Origin: Agrobacterium rosae
Lineage (GTDB): Bacteria > Pseudomonadota > Alphaproteobacteria > Rhizobiales > Rhizobiaceae
NCBI RefSeq assembly: GCF_002915175.1
Contig: NZ_NXEJ01000011.1
Span: forward strand, 1-64,000
Direction: 5' to 3'
DNA length: 64,000 nt
In this document: piece by piece, positions 44,322 to 53,058 of the stretch
Numbering within the stretch: the first letter of the stretch is position 1
Layout of the letters: every line of letters begins with the position of its first letter
Position numbers and translations under genes: made by a program
The notes under the pieces: model-generated
What the model was told of the DNA's origin: nothing
Seen by the model: only the letters and a program-made list of their open reading frames with translations
The model's database searches: none

Positions 44322-45017
44322 CTAGCGACGTTTCGGTTCGCGGGGCTGCGGTCTGGTGGACAAAATGTGCCCGCTCATGGCTGCGGCCGCCCAATCGCTG
44401 TTGCGTTCCTTGAGCGCGGCAAGGATATCGCGGTGCTGGTCATTGGATCGCCTGATATTGACTGCCCGGTCAGCCACGAACTGTTTGAAGATGGCCAGTG
44501 GCAGCGAGATTTGCGGTGCCATCAATTGCTGCAGATGCGCAGAATGCGTGGCTGCGGCAATCGCGGAGTGGAAATCGGCATTCAGCAGCACGAATTTTTC
44601 AAGCGATCCATCGCTCCCATCATTGGCAATATCGTCGATCTCATCGATCAGCCGCTGAAGCTTGACCAGTTCAGCCTCGGTGATCTTCCGCGCCGCTACC
44701 TCTGCCGCATAACTTTCCAACCGGGCGCGCAGCTCGAACACGATGATCACTTCCTCGTAAGAAAATTTCGAGACGAAGCGATGCCGGTTGATGACGGTGG
44801 CAAGACCCTCCGCTGCCAGCCGCCGCAGGGCTTCGCGTACCGGTGTGCGGCTGGTGCCCGTCATGGTCGCCAGCATCTCTTCCGGCAGATGATCGCCCGG
44901 CTTCAGCGTGCCGATCAGGATCGCCCGCCTTATGCCCTCATAGGCCCGGTCGACGGGACGTTGCTCCAGTTCCAGCGTCTCGTCATCGGCTTCATCCGGC
45001 AATTCTATATTGATCAT
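44322..45017 (-). CDS. GntR-family regulator, FadR (FCD) subfamily
   Basis: A 231-residue protein. Winged helix: LKPGDHLPEEMLATMTGTSR then TPVREALRRLAAEGL. C-terminal FCD domain with helices and the metal-type histidines (LLNADFHSAIAAATHSAHL, NDQHRDILAALKERN). ATG 45017 is chosen because ggaggag lies nine bases upstream. It is inside the seven-gene operon, so it is likely autoregulated with the operon. The third GntR in 12 kb. Confidence 0.87.
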   Translation of the reverse strand: MINIELPDEADDETLELEQRPVDRAYEGIRRAILIGTLKPGDHLPEEMLATMTGTSRTPVREALRRLAAEGLATVINRHRFVSKFSYEEVIIVFELRARLESYAAEVAARKITEAELVKLQRLIDEIDDIANDGSDGSLEKFVLLNADFHSAIAAATHSAHLQQLMAPQISLPLAIFKQFVADRAVNIRRSNDQHRDILAALKERNSDWAAAAMSGHILSTRPQPREPKRR

Positions 45018-45046
45018 GGCTGCAAACTCCTCCTCTGCGGCCATTG

Positions 45047-45961
45047 TTATTTCACAACCGGATCGATGTGGCTCTCATGGTTTTCGAGATACCATGCCGC
45101 AATCTCTTCGCGGGTTGCGAACCAGACATCATCGAATTGCTTGGCATAGCGAATGAAATCTCGAAGCGCGCGCACGCGGTAAGGCTGGCCGATGACATGC
45201 GGGTGCAAGCCGATATTCATGAACTTGCCGGTCTTCTCGCTTTCCGCATAAAGCCAATCGAACTGCTCCTTGAACATCTGCAACCCGCCTTCCGCACCGA
45301 GCCCTTGGCGCAGAAAGCTGAAGTCGTTGACCTCGGATGTGTAGGAGACGGATACCAGCGGCTTACCGCTGCGGGTGTTGATCAGATAGGGCTGGTCGTC
45401 ATTGAGCAGGTCGGTGAAGAAGAGCAGGCCTTCTTCAGCCAGAATATCGGCGGTGTTGAATGTCGAGCGCAGCGAACTGGACAGCCACCCCTTTGCCTTG
45501 AAGCCGCAGAAGTCCTCATAGACCTTGAGCGTGGAGCGGATGACTTCACGCTCCTTCTCCTCGTCGAACATATTGTCCGTCAGAAGATCGGACTGCACAT
45601 AATTATGTGCGACGATTTCCCATTTGCGGTCGAGTGCGGCCTGAATGACCTGTGGGCGTTCAAGCGCCATCTTGGCATTCATGGTGCAACTGGATGGCAC
45701 GCCTTCTTCGTCGAAGATATCGAACAGACGCCATACACCGACGCGCTGGCCATATTCGCGCCAGGTGTAGTTGGCATTGTCATAGACATTGCCGGGCAGG
45801 TCGCCGCCAACAATGCTGGGTCCGCCGGGATAATAGGGCTTTGCGCTGTCGCGTACCGCATCCCAATATTCGAAATTGATGGTGGTGATGATGGCCAGCC
45901 GCTTACCGTTTGGCCAGCGCAGAGGTTTGCGTTCATTGATGGGAATGAAATCATACTGCAT
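45047..45961 (-). CDS. PuuE-like polysaccharide-deacetylase-family hydrolase (cyclic amide hydrolase candidate)
   Basis: A 304-residue NodB-homology-fold enzyme. The usual TFDDG is replaced by ITTINFEYWD. The second signature is EIVAHNYVQSDLLTDN, and the C-terminal half has GLHPHVIGQPYRVRALRDFI. These features belong to the PuuE/allantoinase and cyclic imide hydrolase branch rather than to sugar deacetylases. It would open a ring amide or imide (for example a succinimide, maleimide or hydantoin type). In this operon it could act on a ring formed after hydroxylation. Substrate is inferred. Confidence 0.7.
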   Translation of the reverse strand: MQYDFIPINERKPLRWPNGKRLAIITTINFEYWDAVRDSAKPYYPGGPSIVGGDLPGNVYDNANYTWREYGQRVGVWRLFDIFDEEGVPSSCTMNAKMALERPQVIQAALDRKWEIVAHNYVQSDLLTDNMFDEEKEREVIRSTLKVYEDFCGFKAKGWLSSSLRSTFNTADILAEEGLLFFTDLLNDDQPYLINTRSGKPLVSVSYTSEVNDFSFLRQGLGAEGGLQMFKEQFDWLYAESEKTGKFMNIGLHPHVIGQPYRVRALRDFIRYAKQFDDVWFATREEIAAWYLENHESHIDPVVK

Positions 45962-45985
45962 GGAAAGCTCCTGACATACTTATGA

Positions 45986-46732
45986 TCAATGATGGGAGAG
46001 GAGCGAGCCCCAGCCCTGCACCTTGTCCTCGATGCCGTTTTCGCGCAGCGCATACCAATAGGTCGCGGTGTTGATGGCGATCACCGGCTTGTCGAGCCAG
46101 AATTCGGCCAGACCGGCAACGCGGGCCATGGCGAGATTGGTGCCGACCTGAACGATGGCTTCCACGGAGCTGTCATTGACCTCCATGATGCAATCGCGCA
46201 GCACCTGTTCGCTGGTATGGGCGATCAACATCGGGCTTTCGCATTTCAAGCCCTTGAGATGCACGACCTCGTAACCGCAGTCGCTGAAGAATTTTGTGAC
46301 CTGCTTGTCACCCACCGGCATGTAAGGCGTCACCACACCGATGCGCTTGATATCACCATATTTCTTGAGTGCTGCCTGGCAGGCATCCGAACCCATGGTG
46401 ACCTTGACGCCAGCCCGTTCCTCGACCCGCTTTTGAAGTTGGGCGGAGCCATCGAGACCATCCCAGAAGGTTTCAGCTGACATGCCCATGACCAGATGGT
46501 CAGGGCTGCACGTCATGACGGAATCGATCGATTCCATAATGGCAGCGCGGATGTTGTCGATGAGCGCCAGAAAATCCTCATCGCTTTTGACGGGGTCATC
46601 CGGGATCGTGATGCGGGAGAAATGGTTGGTGATGCCGACCGGACGCATGGAATCGAATTCTGGCTGCACGGACGTGTTTGTGGAGGGGGCGATGACGCCG
46701 AATTTCTTGCGATAACCGAGGCTGTCGACCAT
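45986..46732 (-). CDS. Maleate isomerase-like protein lacking both catalytic cysteines
   Basis: A 248-residue paralogue of 39339-40085 in the same superfamily: FGVIAPSTNTSVQPEFDSMR matches the start. At the first cysteine site it has LVMGMSAETFW, and at the second EAIVQVGTNLAMA; both cysteines are absent. Conserved ends such as KPVIAINTATYWYALRENGI remain. It may be a different enzyme (decarboxylase or other C-C/C-N lyase) or catalytically altered. Second gene of the seven-gene operon, 44 bases after the flavin hydroxylase. Confidence 0.7.
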   Translation of the reverse strand: MVDSLGYRKKFGVIAPSTNTSVQPEFDSMRPVGITNHFSRITIPDDPVKSDEDFLALIDNIRAAIMESIDSVMTCSPDHLVMGMSAETFWDGLDGSAQLQKRVEERAGVKVTMGSDACQAALKKYGDIKRIGVVTPYMPVGDKQVTKFFSDCGYEVVHLKGLKCESPMLIAHTSEQVLRDCIMEVNDSSVEAIVQVGTNLAMARVAGLAEFWLDKPVIAINTATYWYALRENGIEDKVQGWGSLLSHH

Positions 46733-46776
46733 GTGAGATATCCTTCTGAAAAGAGATGGGATTGAGTGCCGGGGTG

Positions 46777-47982
46777 TCAGGCCACGTTTTCGAGATCGCG
46801 CAGAGACTGGATCATCGATGAACCCATGAGAAACGCCTTGTGGGTTACGGGATTTTCCACTGTTCGGCGCAACTCGTCGTGATAGGCAGCTCTGGCCGCC
46901 GGATCGTTTTCCGCCATCATTTTACGGTTGCGCAGCGATTGCTGCTGCACGGTCTCGATCGCCACCTTGCGACGCTGGCGGTTGTAGCGCTCGGTGATCT
47001 CCAACGGTGCCTTTCCATGCCAGACATCGGCCAACTTGTCGCAAAGATTGACCGCATCGTGAATCCCGCCATTCATGCCCATGCCGCCAAGTGGATTGTT
47101 GAGATGGGCAGCATCGCCAGCGAGGAAAATGCGTCCGGCCACATAGGTTTCGGCGACGCGCTGGTGCACCCGGTAAGCCGTTGAATGGATGATCTCGTAA
47201 GCGTCGTCCTTTGGGAATAGTCCCTGAAGGCGGCGTTCCATCGTCGCGGGGTCTTTGATCTCTTCGTCGATCTGGTTCGGATCTGTTGGCAGAAGCACGC
47301 GCCACAGTGAAGGGGTACGCAACAGAACCGCCCATTCTGAGGGGTCGGTGAGATAAGCAATAGGCGCGAGATCGGCGATGGCTTCATCGAACCGGAACGT
47401 CGTGGACATGGAGAGGAATATTTCCGGGATTGTCAGGCCATCGAAAGCGATACCCAGCGTCTTGCGAATGGTGCTGCGCGCGCCATCCGCGCCGATCAGA
47501 TAGCGTCCTTCCAGCTTTTCGACGCTGCCATCCGGCCGCTCAATGGACAGCACGACGCCGTCTTCGTCCTGATGGACATCGACCGCTTTGGCACCATAGA
47601 TGAGATCGATCTTGTCGTCATTGTCGATAATTTCCCGCAACTCTTCGGACAGCTTCCATTGCTCGCATTGCAGGCGATAGGGATGGGCAGTTTCTCCGGC
47701 AAGAATGCTTAGATCATAAGTGGCGATCACGCCTTCCTTGCGGTCACGAAACTGCCACTGCGGGCAGACAAGGCCACGGGCAACGAGCTTGTGGCTGATG
47801 TCGAAGCGATCCAGCATATCCAGCGTCGGCGGATGAAAGGTCGAAGCGCGCAGATCGCCGGGTAATTCCCGACTTGTCTCTACAATCGTCACCGGGATGC
47901 CGGACTGTGACAGGCAGCAGGCAGCCACCAGCCCGACCGGACCTGCACCAACAACGATAATCCGCTCTTTTTTCCCGCTCAT
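46777..47982 (-). CDS. Class A flavin monooxygenase (PHBH fold)
   Basis: A 401-residue FAD-dependent aromatic hydroxylase. FAD motif VVGAGPVGLVAACCLSQSG (GxGxxG) near residue 10, the YLIGADGARSTIRK (DG) motif at about 155, and FLAGDAAHLNNPLGGMGMNG (GD motif) at about 285. First gene of the seven-gene operon. Family relatives hydroxylate phenols, 6-hydroxynicotinate (NicC) and, in MHPCO, open a pyridine ring. The pairing with a ring-amide hydrolase, maleate isomerase-like protein and semialdehyde dehydrogenase favours an aromatic or N-heteroaromatic substrate. ATG 47982 or 47991 as start. Confidence 0.85.
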   Translation of the reverse strand: MSGKKERIIVVGAGPVGLVAACCLSQSGIPVTIVETSRELPGDLRASTFHPPTLDMLDRFDISHKLVARGLVCPQWQFRDRKEGVIATYDLSILAGETAHPYRLQCEQWKLSEELREIIDNDDKIDLIYGAKAVDVHQDEDGVVLSIERPDGSVEKLEGRYLIGADGARSTIRKTLGIAFDGLTIPEIFLSMSTTFRFDEAIADLAPIAYLTDPSEWAVLLRTPSLWRVLLPTDPNQIDEEIKDPATMERRLQGLFPKDDAYEIIHSTAYRVHQRVAETYVAGRIFLAGDAAHLNNPLGGMGMNGGIHDAVNLCDKLADVWHGKAPLEITERYNRQRRKVAIETVQQQSLRNRKMMAENDPAARAAYHDELRRTVENPVTHKAFLMGSSMIQSLRDLENVA

Positions 47983-48377
47983 TGCCTGCATTTCTCCGTG
48001 AATGTTCCCCTTGACAACAATCAAGGTCTAACTCAATGTGTACATAATGTCACGACATATAATTCTATTTTTCCTATAAATGTCGAGACGCACTATCCGA
48101 CCAATGGTCATTTTTCTAGACTGGTCGGACGAATATCGATCGCGGAGGCCCATAAGGTGCCCTGACGAGCAAAAGCGCGCCAACGAGCGCCAAGAGTGGA
48201 ACGAGAATGGGAAATTCTGCGATGAAAAGCCATCATGGTCATGGCGATAGCTGGCATGGAGTCAGAGATCGTACCGTCAAGCGCATCCTCACTCATGCGA
48301 TGCAAAACCGGCATATCGGATCAAATTCCCCCGAGTAATGCACGTTTTTGTATACAAATATCGCAGGAGATATTTCG
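47983..48377. promoter_or_regulatory. Divergent control region between flavin hydroxylase and liv-type operons
   Basis: No gene. Two inverted repeats are plain: atgtcacgacat (48047-48058; five-base arms) next to atgtgtacat (48036-48045), and tccgacca (48096-48103) with tggtcgga (48122-48129) separated by 18 bases. These are probable operators; the FadR-type GntR of the left operon is one candidate binder. Confidence 0.5.
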
Positions 48378-49295
48378 ATGCTGCTTCTTCAACAAATCAT
48401 CAACGGCGTCATGCTCGGGAGCGTCTATCTGACAGTCGCTGTCGCATTCACTCTGACGATTGGCGTTCTGAACTTTTTGAATTTCACCATTCCGACGCTG
48501 TTCATGATGGCCGGTATGCTGGCCTGGGCCTTCACCAAGTGGGGATTGTTCGGCATCGGGCCGCCCGTGCCTTGGGTTATTGCACCGGTGCTGGCCATTG
48601 TCATGACAATTCTCATGTCGCTGATCATCGAACGTTTCACGTTTCGGTTCTTGAAAACCAAGTATGGTGACTCGACAGAGCATGCGATCCCACTGGTCAG
48701 TTCGCTCGGCTTTTTGCTGATCATCGAAAATCTCATTCGCATCGGTTACGGCACGGAGGCGCAGCGTGTTGCGGGTGCCGGTGGTGCGGATCTGACGATC
48801 AACATCGGCGGGCTGTTTCTGCGGGTGCCACAGGTCATCAGCCTGATCGTGGTGCTAGTGATCGTCTACGGCCTCAACTGGATTTTGAAGCACAGCCGCA
48901 TCGGTCGCGGGCTTCGTGCCATCGCAGAAAACCCCGATGCCGCCAATATTCTGGGCGTTCAGGCCAACAAGCTCGTGCCTGTCATCTTCATGCTTACGGG
49001 TCTTCTCTGCGGCCTTGCCGGTATTCTGTTTGCCGTCAATTACGGTGAGGTCTCGCCGCATATGGGTGAAGACATCGGCTCCAAGGCGATTGCTGGCATG
49101 GTCGTGGGCGGTCTCGGCTCCATCTGGGGTGCTGTGCTGGGTGGCCTGATCATCGGCCTCACCGAAATGCTGACCATCCACTTCTTCGGTGCCGACACCG
49201 TGCAGGTTGCGGTCTGGGGGCTGCTGCTGCTGACTCTCTTCGTTCGGCCACAGGGTCTGTTCGGCCATCATTCCATCGGTAAGGGGAAGCTCTGA
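48378..49295 (+). CDS. livH: Branched-chain amino acid-type ABC permease 1 (LivH)
   Basis: A 305-residue permease with about eight membrane helices. Typical LivH order: LLQQIINGVMLGSVYLTVAV at the N-terminus, GRGLRAIAENPDAANILGVQ at about 190, and IAGMVVGGLGSIWGAVLGGL at about 245. Start ATG 48378 has aggagat upstream. First gene of a complete five-gene importer operon. Such importers also take up amides, urea and aromatic acids, which fits the catabolic setting. Confidence 0.92.
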   Translation: MLLLQQIINGVMLGSVYLTVAVAFTLTIGVLNFLNFTIPTLFMMAGMLAWAFTKWGLFGIGPPVPWVIAPVLAIVMTILMSLIIERFTFRFLKTKYGDSTEHAIPLVSSLGFLLIIENLIRIGYGTEAQRVAGAGGADLTINIGGLFLRVPQVISLIVVLVIVYGLNWILKHSRIGRGLRAIAENPDAANILGVQANKLVPVIFMLTGLLCGLAGILFAVNYGEVSPHMGEDIGSKAIAGMVVGGLGSIWGAVLGGLIIGLTEMLTIHFFGADTVQVAVWGLLLLTLFVRPQGLFGHHSIGKGKL

Positions 49296-50224
49296 TGAGT
49301 GGTTACTGGATGGGGATTCTGACGATCCTCTCGCTCAATATCATCATGGCCTATGCGATCTTCCTGCCAGTCGCTACCGGTCAGCTCAATCTGGGCGGTG
49401 CAGGGTTCCAGGCACTCGGCGCCTATACGGCAGCCTATATCTCCGCGACCTACGGCCTCACTGCCTGGGTCACCATTCCGGCGGCCATGGCTGTGACGGG
49501 TCTCGTCAGTTATCTGATCGCCTTCCCGTTGCTGCGCACAAAGGGCGTCTATCTGGTGTTGGCGACCTTTGCCTTTGCCGAAGTCGTTGCTGGTGCCATT
49601 CTTAATTCCGAAACACTTGGCGGTGCCATGGGCATGTCGGTGCCGGAATTCGTGGATTATCAGGTCCCGGTCATAGCCGCCGTTCTCGTCAGTCTCTTCG
49701 TTTTCTATCTCATGGCGACGCGCCTCGGGTTGGCAATGCGCGCAGCCCATGATGACGATATCGTCACCGATCTCATGGGCGTGAATGTTCGCGGCGTGCG
49801 CGTCTGCGCCTTTGCCATCGGCGGCGCGCTGGCGGGCCTCGCGGGCGGGCTTTACTCACACTCCTTCAGCTTCGTGGAAATTCAGGGCTTCAACTCGGCC
49901 TTGTCGATCTATGTGCTCCTCTACGTGCTGCTGGGTGGCACGCAGACGGCCTGGGGGCCGTTGGTCGGCGCGACGTTCTTCACCATGCTGCCAGAGGCAC
50001 TGCGCATTCTTCTGCCTGATCTGAAGCAGTGGGCCAATACGATGTTCGATCTGGGCGCATCGGTTTCGCCACCTGACGAGAGCTGGCGTTTCGTCATTCT
50101 CGGTGTTCTCACGGTAACGATGATGATCTTCCGCTCCGAAGGTCTGATCACCCGCACGATGCTGGAGCGGCTACGTTTTCGCAAAACCGCTGACGATGCT
50201 CAAGGTAGGGAGATCGCGGCATGA
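49295..50224 (+). CDS. livM: Branched-chain amino acid-type ABC permease 2 (LivM)
   Basis: A 309-residue permease, ATGA overlap with LivH. LNLGGAGFQALGAYTAAYIS near residue 32 and AMRAAHDDDIVTDLMGVNVR at about 148 are the family marks. It pairs with LivH to make the membrane channel of the importer. Confidence 0.92.
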   Translation: MSGYWMGILTILSLNIIMAYAIFLPVATGQLNLGGAGFQALGAYTAAYISATYGLTAWVTIPAAMAVTGLVSYLIAFPLLRTKGVYLVLATFAFAEVVAGAILNSETLGGAMGMSVPEFVDYQVPVIAAVLVSLFVFYLMATRLGLAMRAAHDDDIVTDLMGVNVRGVRVCAFAIGGALAGLAGGLYSHSFSFVEIQGFNSALSIYVLLYVLLGGTQTAWGPLVGATFFTMLPEALRILLPDLKQWANTMFDLGASVSPPDESWRFVILGVLTVTMMIFRSEGLITRTMLERLRFRKTADDAQGREIAA

Positions 50225-51024
50225 GCGGCAATATTCTTTCCCTTCAAAACGTATCGAAGCGCTTCGGTGGCCTCAGCGTCATAACAGATGTCAGCTTCGA
50301 TGTTCCCGCTGGATCGCGCATGGCGCTGATTGGCCCGAATGGCGCTGGAAAGACGACGATCTTCAATCTCATTTCCGGTTTCTACCTGCCGGATGAGGGT
50401 GACATTCTTCTGGAAAACCAGGCTATCCAGTCAATTCCGTCGCGCAAGCGTATCGGTCTGGGCATTGCCCGCAGCTTCCAGAACATTCGCCTGATGCCGC
50501 ATCTGTCCGTCACGGAAAACATCATGCTCGGGCAGCAGTCTCGTGCTGGCAGCGTGGTGGATATGTTGAAACCCCTCTCAATCTTCGGTCGCTCGCATTG
50601 GCGGCAGGAAGCTGAGGCGCTGCTGGACGAGATGGGGTTGAAAACCTATCCCGGTGAAGTGGTCGCGACGCTGCCCTACGGTATCCGCAAGAAAATCGAG
50701 GTGGTGCGGGCGCTTGTTGCCCGGCCAAAGCTGCTGCTTCTCGATGAGCCTGCCGCCGGTCTCAACGCCGCCGAAACCGAAAGCCTGACCGAATTCCTGC
50801 AACGCATATCTGCAACCGGCGTGACGTTGCTTGTGGTGGAACACGACATGGGCCTCGTTCGCCGCCTGTGTGACCACGCGGTTGTGCTGAACTTCGGTCG
50901 CAAGATTTATGACGGCCCCACCGCCACCGTGCAGGAAGACCCGCTGGTGCTCGAAGCTTATCTCGGGCCGCGCGATGCCAGAGCCATGGTTAAGGCGAAA
51001 GAGGAGGACAGCCATGTTGCTTGA
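50221..51024 (+). CDS. livG: ABC importer ATPase LivG
   Basis: A 267-residue ATPase. Walker A GPNGAGKTTIFN at about residues 38-49, signature ATLPYGIRKKIEVVRAL (LivG often has LPYGxQ in place of LSGGQ), Walker B LLLLDEPAAGLN, then VEHDM (H-loop). Overlaps LivM by four bases and LivF by 11. Energises transport with LivF. Confidence 0.92.
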   Translation: MSGNILSLQNVSKRFGGLSVITDVSFDVPAGSRMALIGPNGAGKTTIFNLISGFYLPDEGDILLENQAIQSIPSRKRIGLGIARSFQNIRLMPHLSVTENIMLGQQSRAGSVVDMLKPLSIFGRSHWRQEAEALLDEMGLKTYPGEVVATLPYGIRKKIEVVRALVARPKLLLLDEPAAGLNAAETESLTEFLQRISATGVTLLVVEHDMGLVRRLCDHAVVLNFGRKIYDGPTATVQEDPLVLEAYLGPRDARAMVKAKEEDSHVA

Positions 51025-51760
51025 AGTTTCAGGGCTGCATGTGCGCTATGGCCGCAACCATGCCGTCAAGGCGCTGGACCTGACCATTCAGGAAGGCGAG
51101 ATCGTCACCGTTCTTGGCTCGAACGGGGCGGGTAAGACATCCCTGCTTCGGGCGTTGCAGGGCGCGGTCAAACCCGCTGGCGGTTCGGTAAAATTCGCAG
51201 GCGAGGATATCACCAATTTCTCGCCCGCCGACCGGGTGACGCGCGGCATGATGCTGGTGCCGGAGGGACGCCAGATCTTCGTCAGCATGACGGTGCACGA
51301 AAATCTGCTGATGGGGGCTTACCTTCGCCATGACGGCGACTGGCACCGCGACCTTCAGGCCGTCTATCAGCGCTTTCCCAATCTGTCGGAACGCAAGGAC
51401 ATGAAGGCCAGCGTGCTTTCCGGCGGCGAGCAGCAGATGCTGGCTATCGGGCGGGCGCTGGTGGCCCGGCCCCGGTTGATCATGCTGGATGAGCCATCGC
51501 TCGGTCTGTCGCCGCTTTTCGTCAACAACCTCTTCGAACTGATCAAGGAGCTGAACCGCGACGGTATCAGCATTCTCCTAGTCGAACAAAATACAGGCAT
51601 GGCGCTGGAGACCGCCAGCCGTGGCTATGTGCTCGAACTGGGCAAGGTCGTGCTTGCCGACAGTGCCGCGGCACTGGCCGGAAATACTGCCCTGACCGAA
51701 GCCTATCTCGGTGGCAGCCATGCTTCCTCGACATCACCTAGACAAACCCAAACCGTGTGA
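51014..51760 (+). CDS. livF: ABC importer ATPase LivF
   Basis: A 248-residue ATPase starting at ATG 51014. Walker A GSNGAGKTSLLR at about 35-46, signature SVLSGGEQQMLAIGRAL, Walker B LIMLDEPSLGLSP. A short Ser/Thr-rich tail follows. Partner of LivG. Confidence 0.92.
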   Translation: MLLEVSGLHVRYGRNHAVKALDLTIQEGEIVTVLGSNGAGKTSLLRALQGAVKPAGGSVKFAGEDITNFSPADRVTRGMMLVPEGRQIFVSMTVHENLLMGAYLRHDGDWHRDLQAVYQRFPNLSERKDMKASVLSGGEQQMLAIGRALVARPRLIMLDEPSLGLSPLFVNNLFELIKELNRDGISILLVEQNTGMALETASRGYVLELGKVVLADSAAALAGNTALTEAYLGGSHASSTSPRQTQTV

Positions 51761-51802
51761 CCCGCGACGGACGGATGGTCCGTTCAGCTTCAGGAGAATG
51801 TC

Positions 51803-52984
51803 ATGAAATTGAGTGCTAGATTTTTGACCGCAGTCGCGCTGGCAGGATTGCTCGCAGGCCCGACGCTGGCGGCAGATACGATCAAGATCGGCAACATCGT
51901 CGCCACTTCCGGCCCGCTGAAGGGACCGGGCGAACCGACCGTCGTTGCCGCAGACATAGCGTTGCAGGAAATCAATGCTGCTGGTGGCATCAATGGCAAG
52001 CAGGTGGAACTCGTGCGCTTCGAGACCGGCTCCGACCCCAAACAGGCGTCTGTCGGCGCGCGCAAGTTGATCCAGGATGACGGCGTGCTGGCCATCGTCG
52101 GACCATTGTCCTCCGGTGAAGCGGCTGTGGCGTTCAATGATGCCGACCGTCTCAAGGTGTTGATGATGCCGAACGCGGCCTCGACGCCGGGCCTGACGAA
52201 CAACCGCAAATATGGCTGGAGGCTGACGGAGGACGAATCCAAGCAGTTCACCCGCATGCTCACATCGCTGAAAAACAAGGGCGTGAAGCTGGACACGGCC
52301 CAGATCATCTACATCTCCGAAGAGGTCGTTTCCAACGCCTCCGGCACCAAGCTCTATCCGGCCATCTTCGATAAGATGGGCATCAAGTACGGTCCGCCAC
52401 TTGCCGTTCAGTACAAGAGCTTCGACATGTCGGCCCAGGCGGCCCAGATCATGCAGGTCAACCCGGATGTCGTTGCCATCGCCGCATTGCCGGATTCCGC
52501 CTCCAAGGTCATCAAGGAATTGCGCCGTCAGGGTTACAAGGGCCGCATCATCGGCTCGCAGATATTTGCAGATCCGAACGTGGTCGAACTGTTCGGTCCT
52601 GAAGGCAACGGAACCGTCATGGCCGCCGGCTTCTGGAAAGGCTTTAGCGAGCGCTCTTCAGCCTTCAACGACAAATTTGTGAGCGAGGCCGAAAAGCGCG
52701 GCATCCACAAGCTCGGCGCTCACCATTCCGATGCGCAGACCTATGACACGCTTTTCCTGATGAAACAGATCATGGAAAAGGCCGGGGTGACCGGTGATCC
52801 GGCAAAGGTGGATGAAGAACGCGAAGCCGTTGCCAAGGGCATGGAGGGCGTTACTTTCTCGGGCATTCTCGGCAACAATATCTGCTTCGTCGGCCACGAT
52901 GCGGAACTGCCCGGCTATGTCATCGAAATCAAGGACGGCCAGTGGACAAAGCTGGACGAAGCTCCCGCCGACAAGTGCAACTGA
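51803..52984 (+). CDS. Periplasmic binding protein of the liv-type importer
   Basis: A 393-residue type I binding protein. Signal peptide MKLSARFLTAVALAGLLAGP, cleavage near TLAA-DT. Then DTIKIGNIVATSGPLKGPGE, IVGPLSSGEAAVAFN and VVAIAALPDSASKVIKELRR. Its place at the end of the operon instead of upstream is common in rhizobia. Ligand is unknown; the operon neighbours argue for an aromatic or amide compound rather than leucine. Confidence 0.88.
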   Translation: MKLSARFLTAVALAGLLAGPTLAADTIKIGNIVATSGPLKGPGEPTVVAADIALQEINAAGGINGKQVELVRFETGSDPKQASVGARKLIQDDGVLAIVGPLSSGEAAVAFNDADRLKVLMMPNAASTPGLTNNRKYGWRLTEDESKQFTRMLTSLKNKGVKLDTAQIIYISEEVVSNASGTKLYPAIFDKMGIKYGPPLAVQYKSFDMSAQAAQIMQVNPDVVAIAALPDSASKVIKELRRQGYKGRIIGSQIFADPNVVELFGPEGNGTVMAAGFWKGFSERSSAFNDKFVSEAEKRGIHKLGAHHSDAQTYDTLFLMKQIMEKAGVTGDPAKVDEEREAVAKGMEGVTFSGILGNNICFVGHDAELPGYVIEIKDGQWTKLDEAPADKCN

Positions 52985-53002
52985 TTGCCTGTTCAACGTA
53001 AA

Positions 53003-53040
53003 AAAGCCGCAGGACGGTGTCGTCCTGCGGCTTTGTTTTT
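53003..53040 (+). terminator. Bidirectional terminator between the liv and efflux operons
   Basis: A 13-base perfect stem (53003-53015 with 53022-53034, loop 53016-53021) with A-tract before and T-tract after, so it acts in both directions. It separates the plus-strand liv-type operon from the minus-strand mexEF-like operon. Confidence 0.95.
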
Positions 53041-53058
53041 TTGTCGAATGTTCGTGCC

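Noticed and set aside
45047..45961. Chitooligosaccharide deacetylase (NodB)
   Set aside because: Lacks TFDDG and the usual HSxxH spacing, and has no nod genes or nod box around it.
48108..48314. Short minus-strand open frame in the divergent control region
   Set aside because: No ribosome site or recognisable sequence; it overlaps the inverted repeats of the promoter region.
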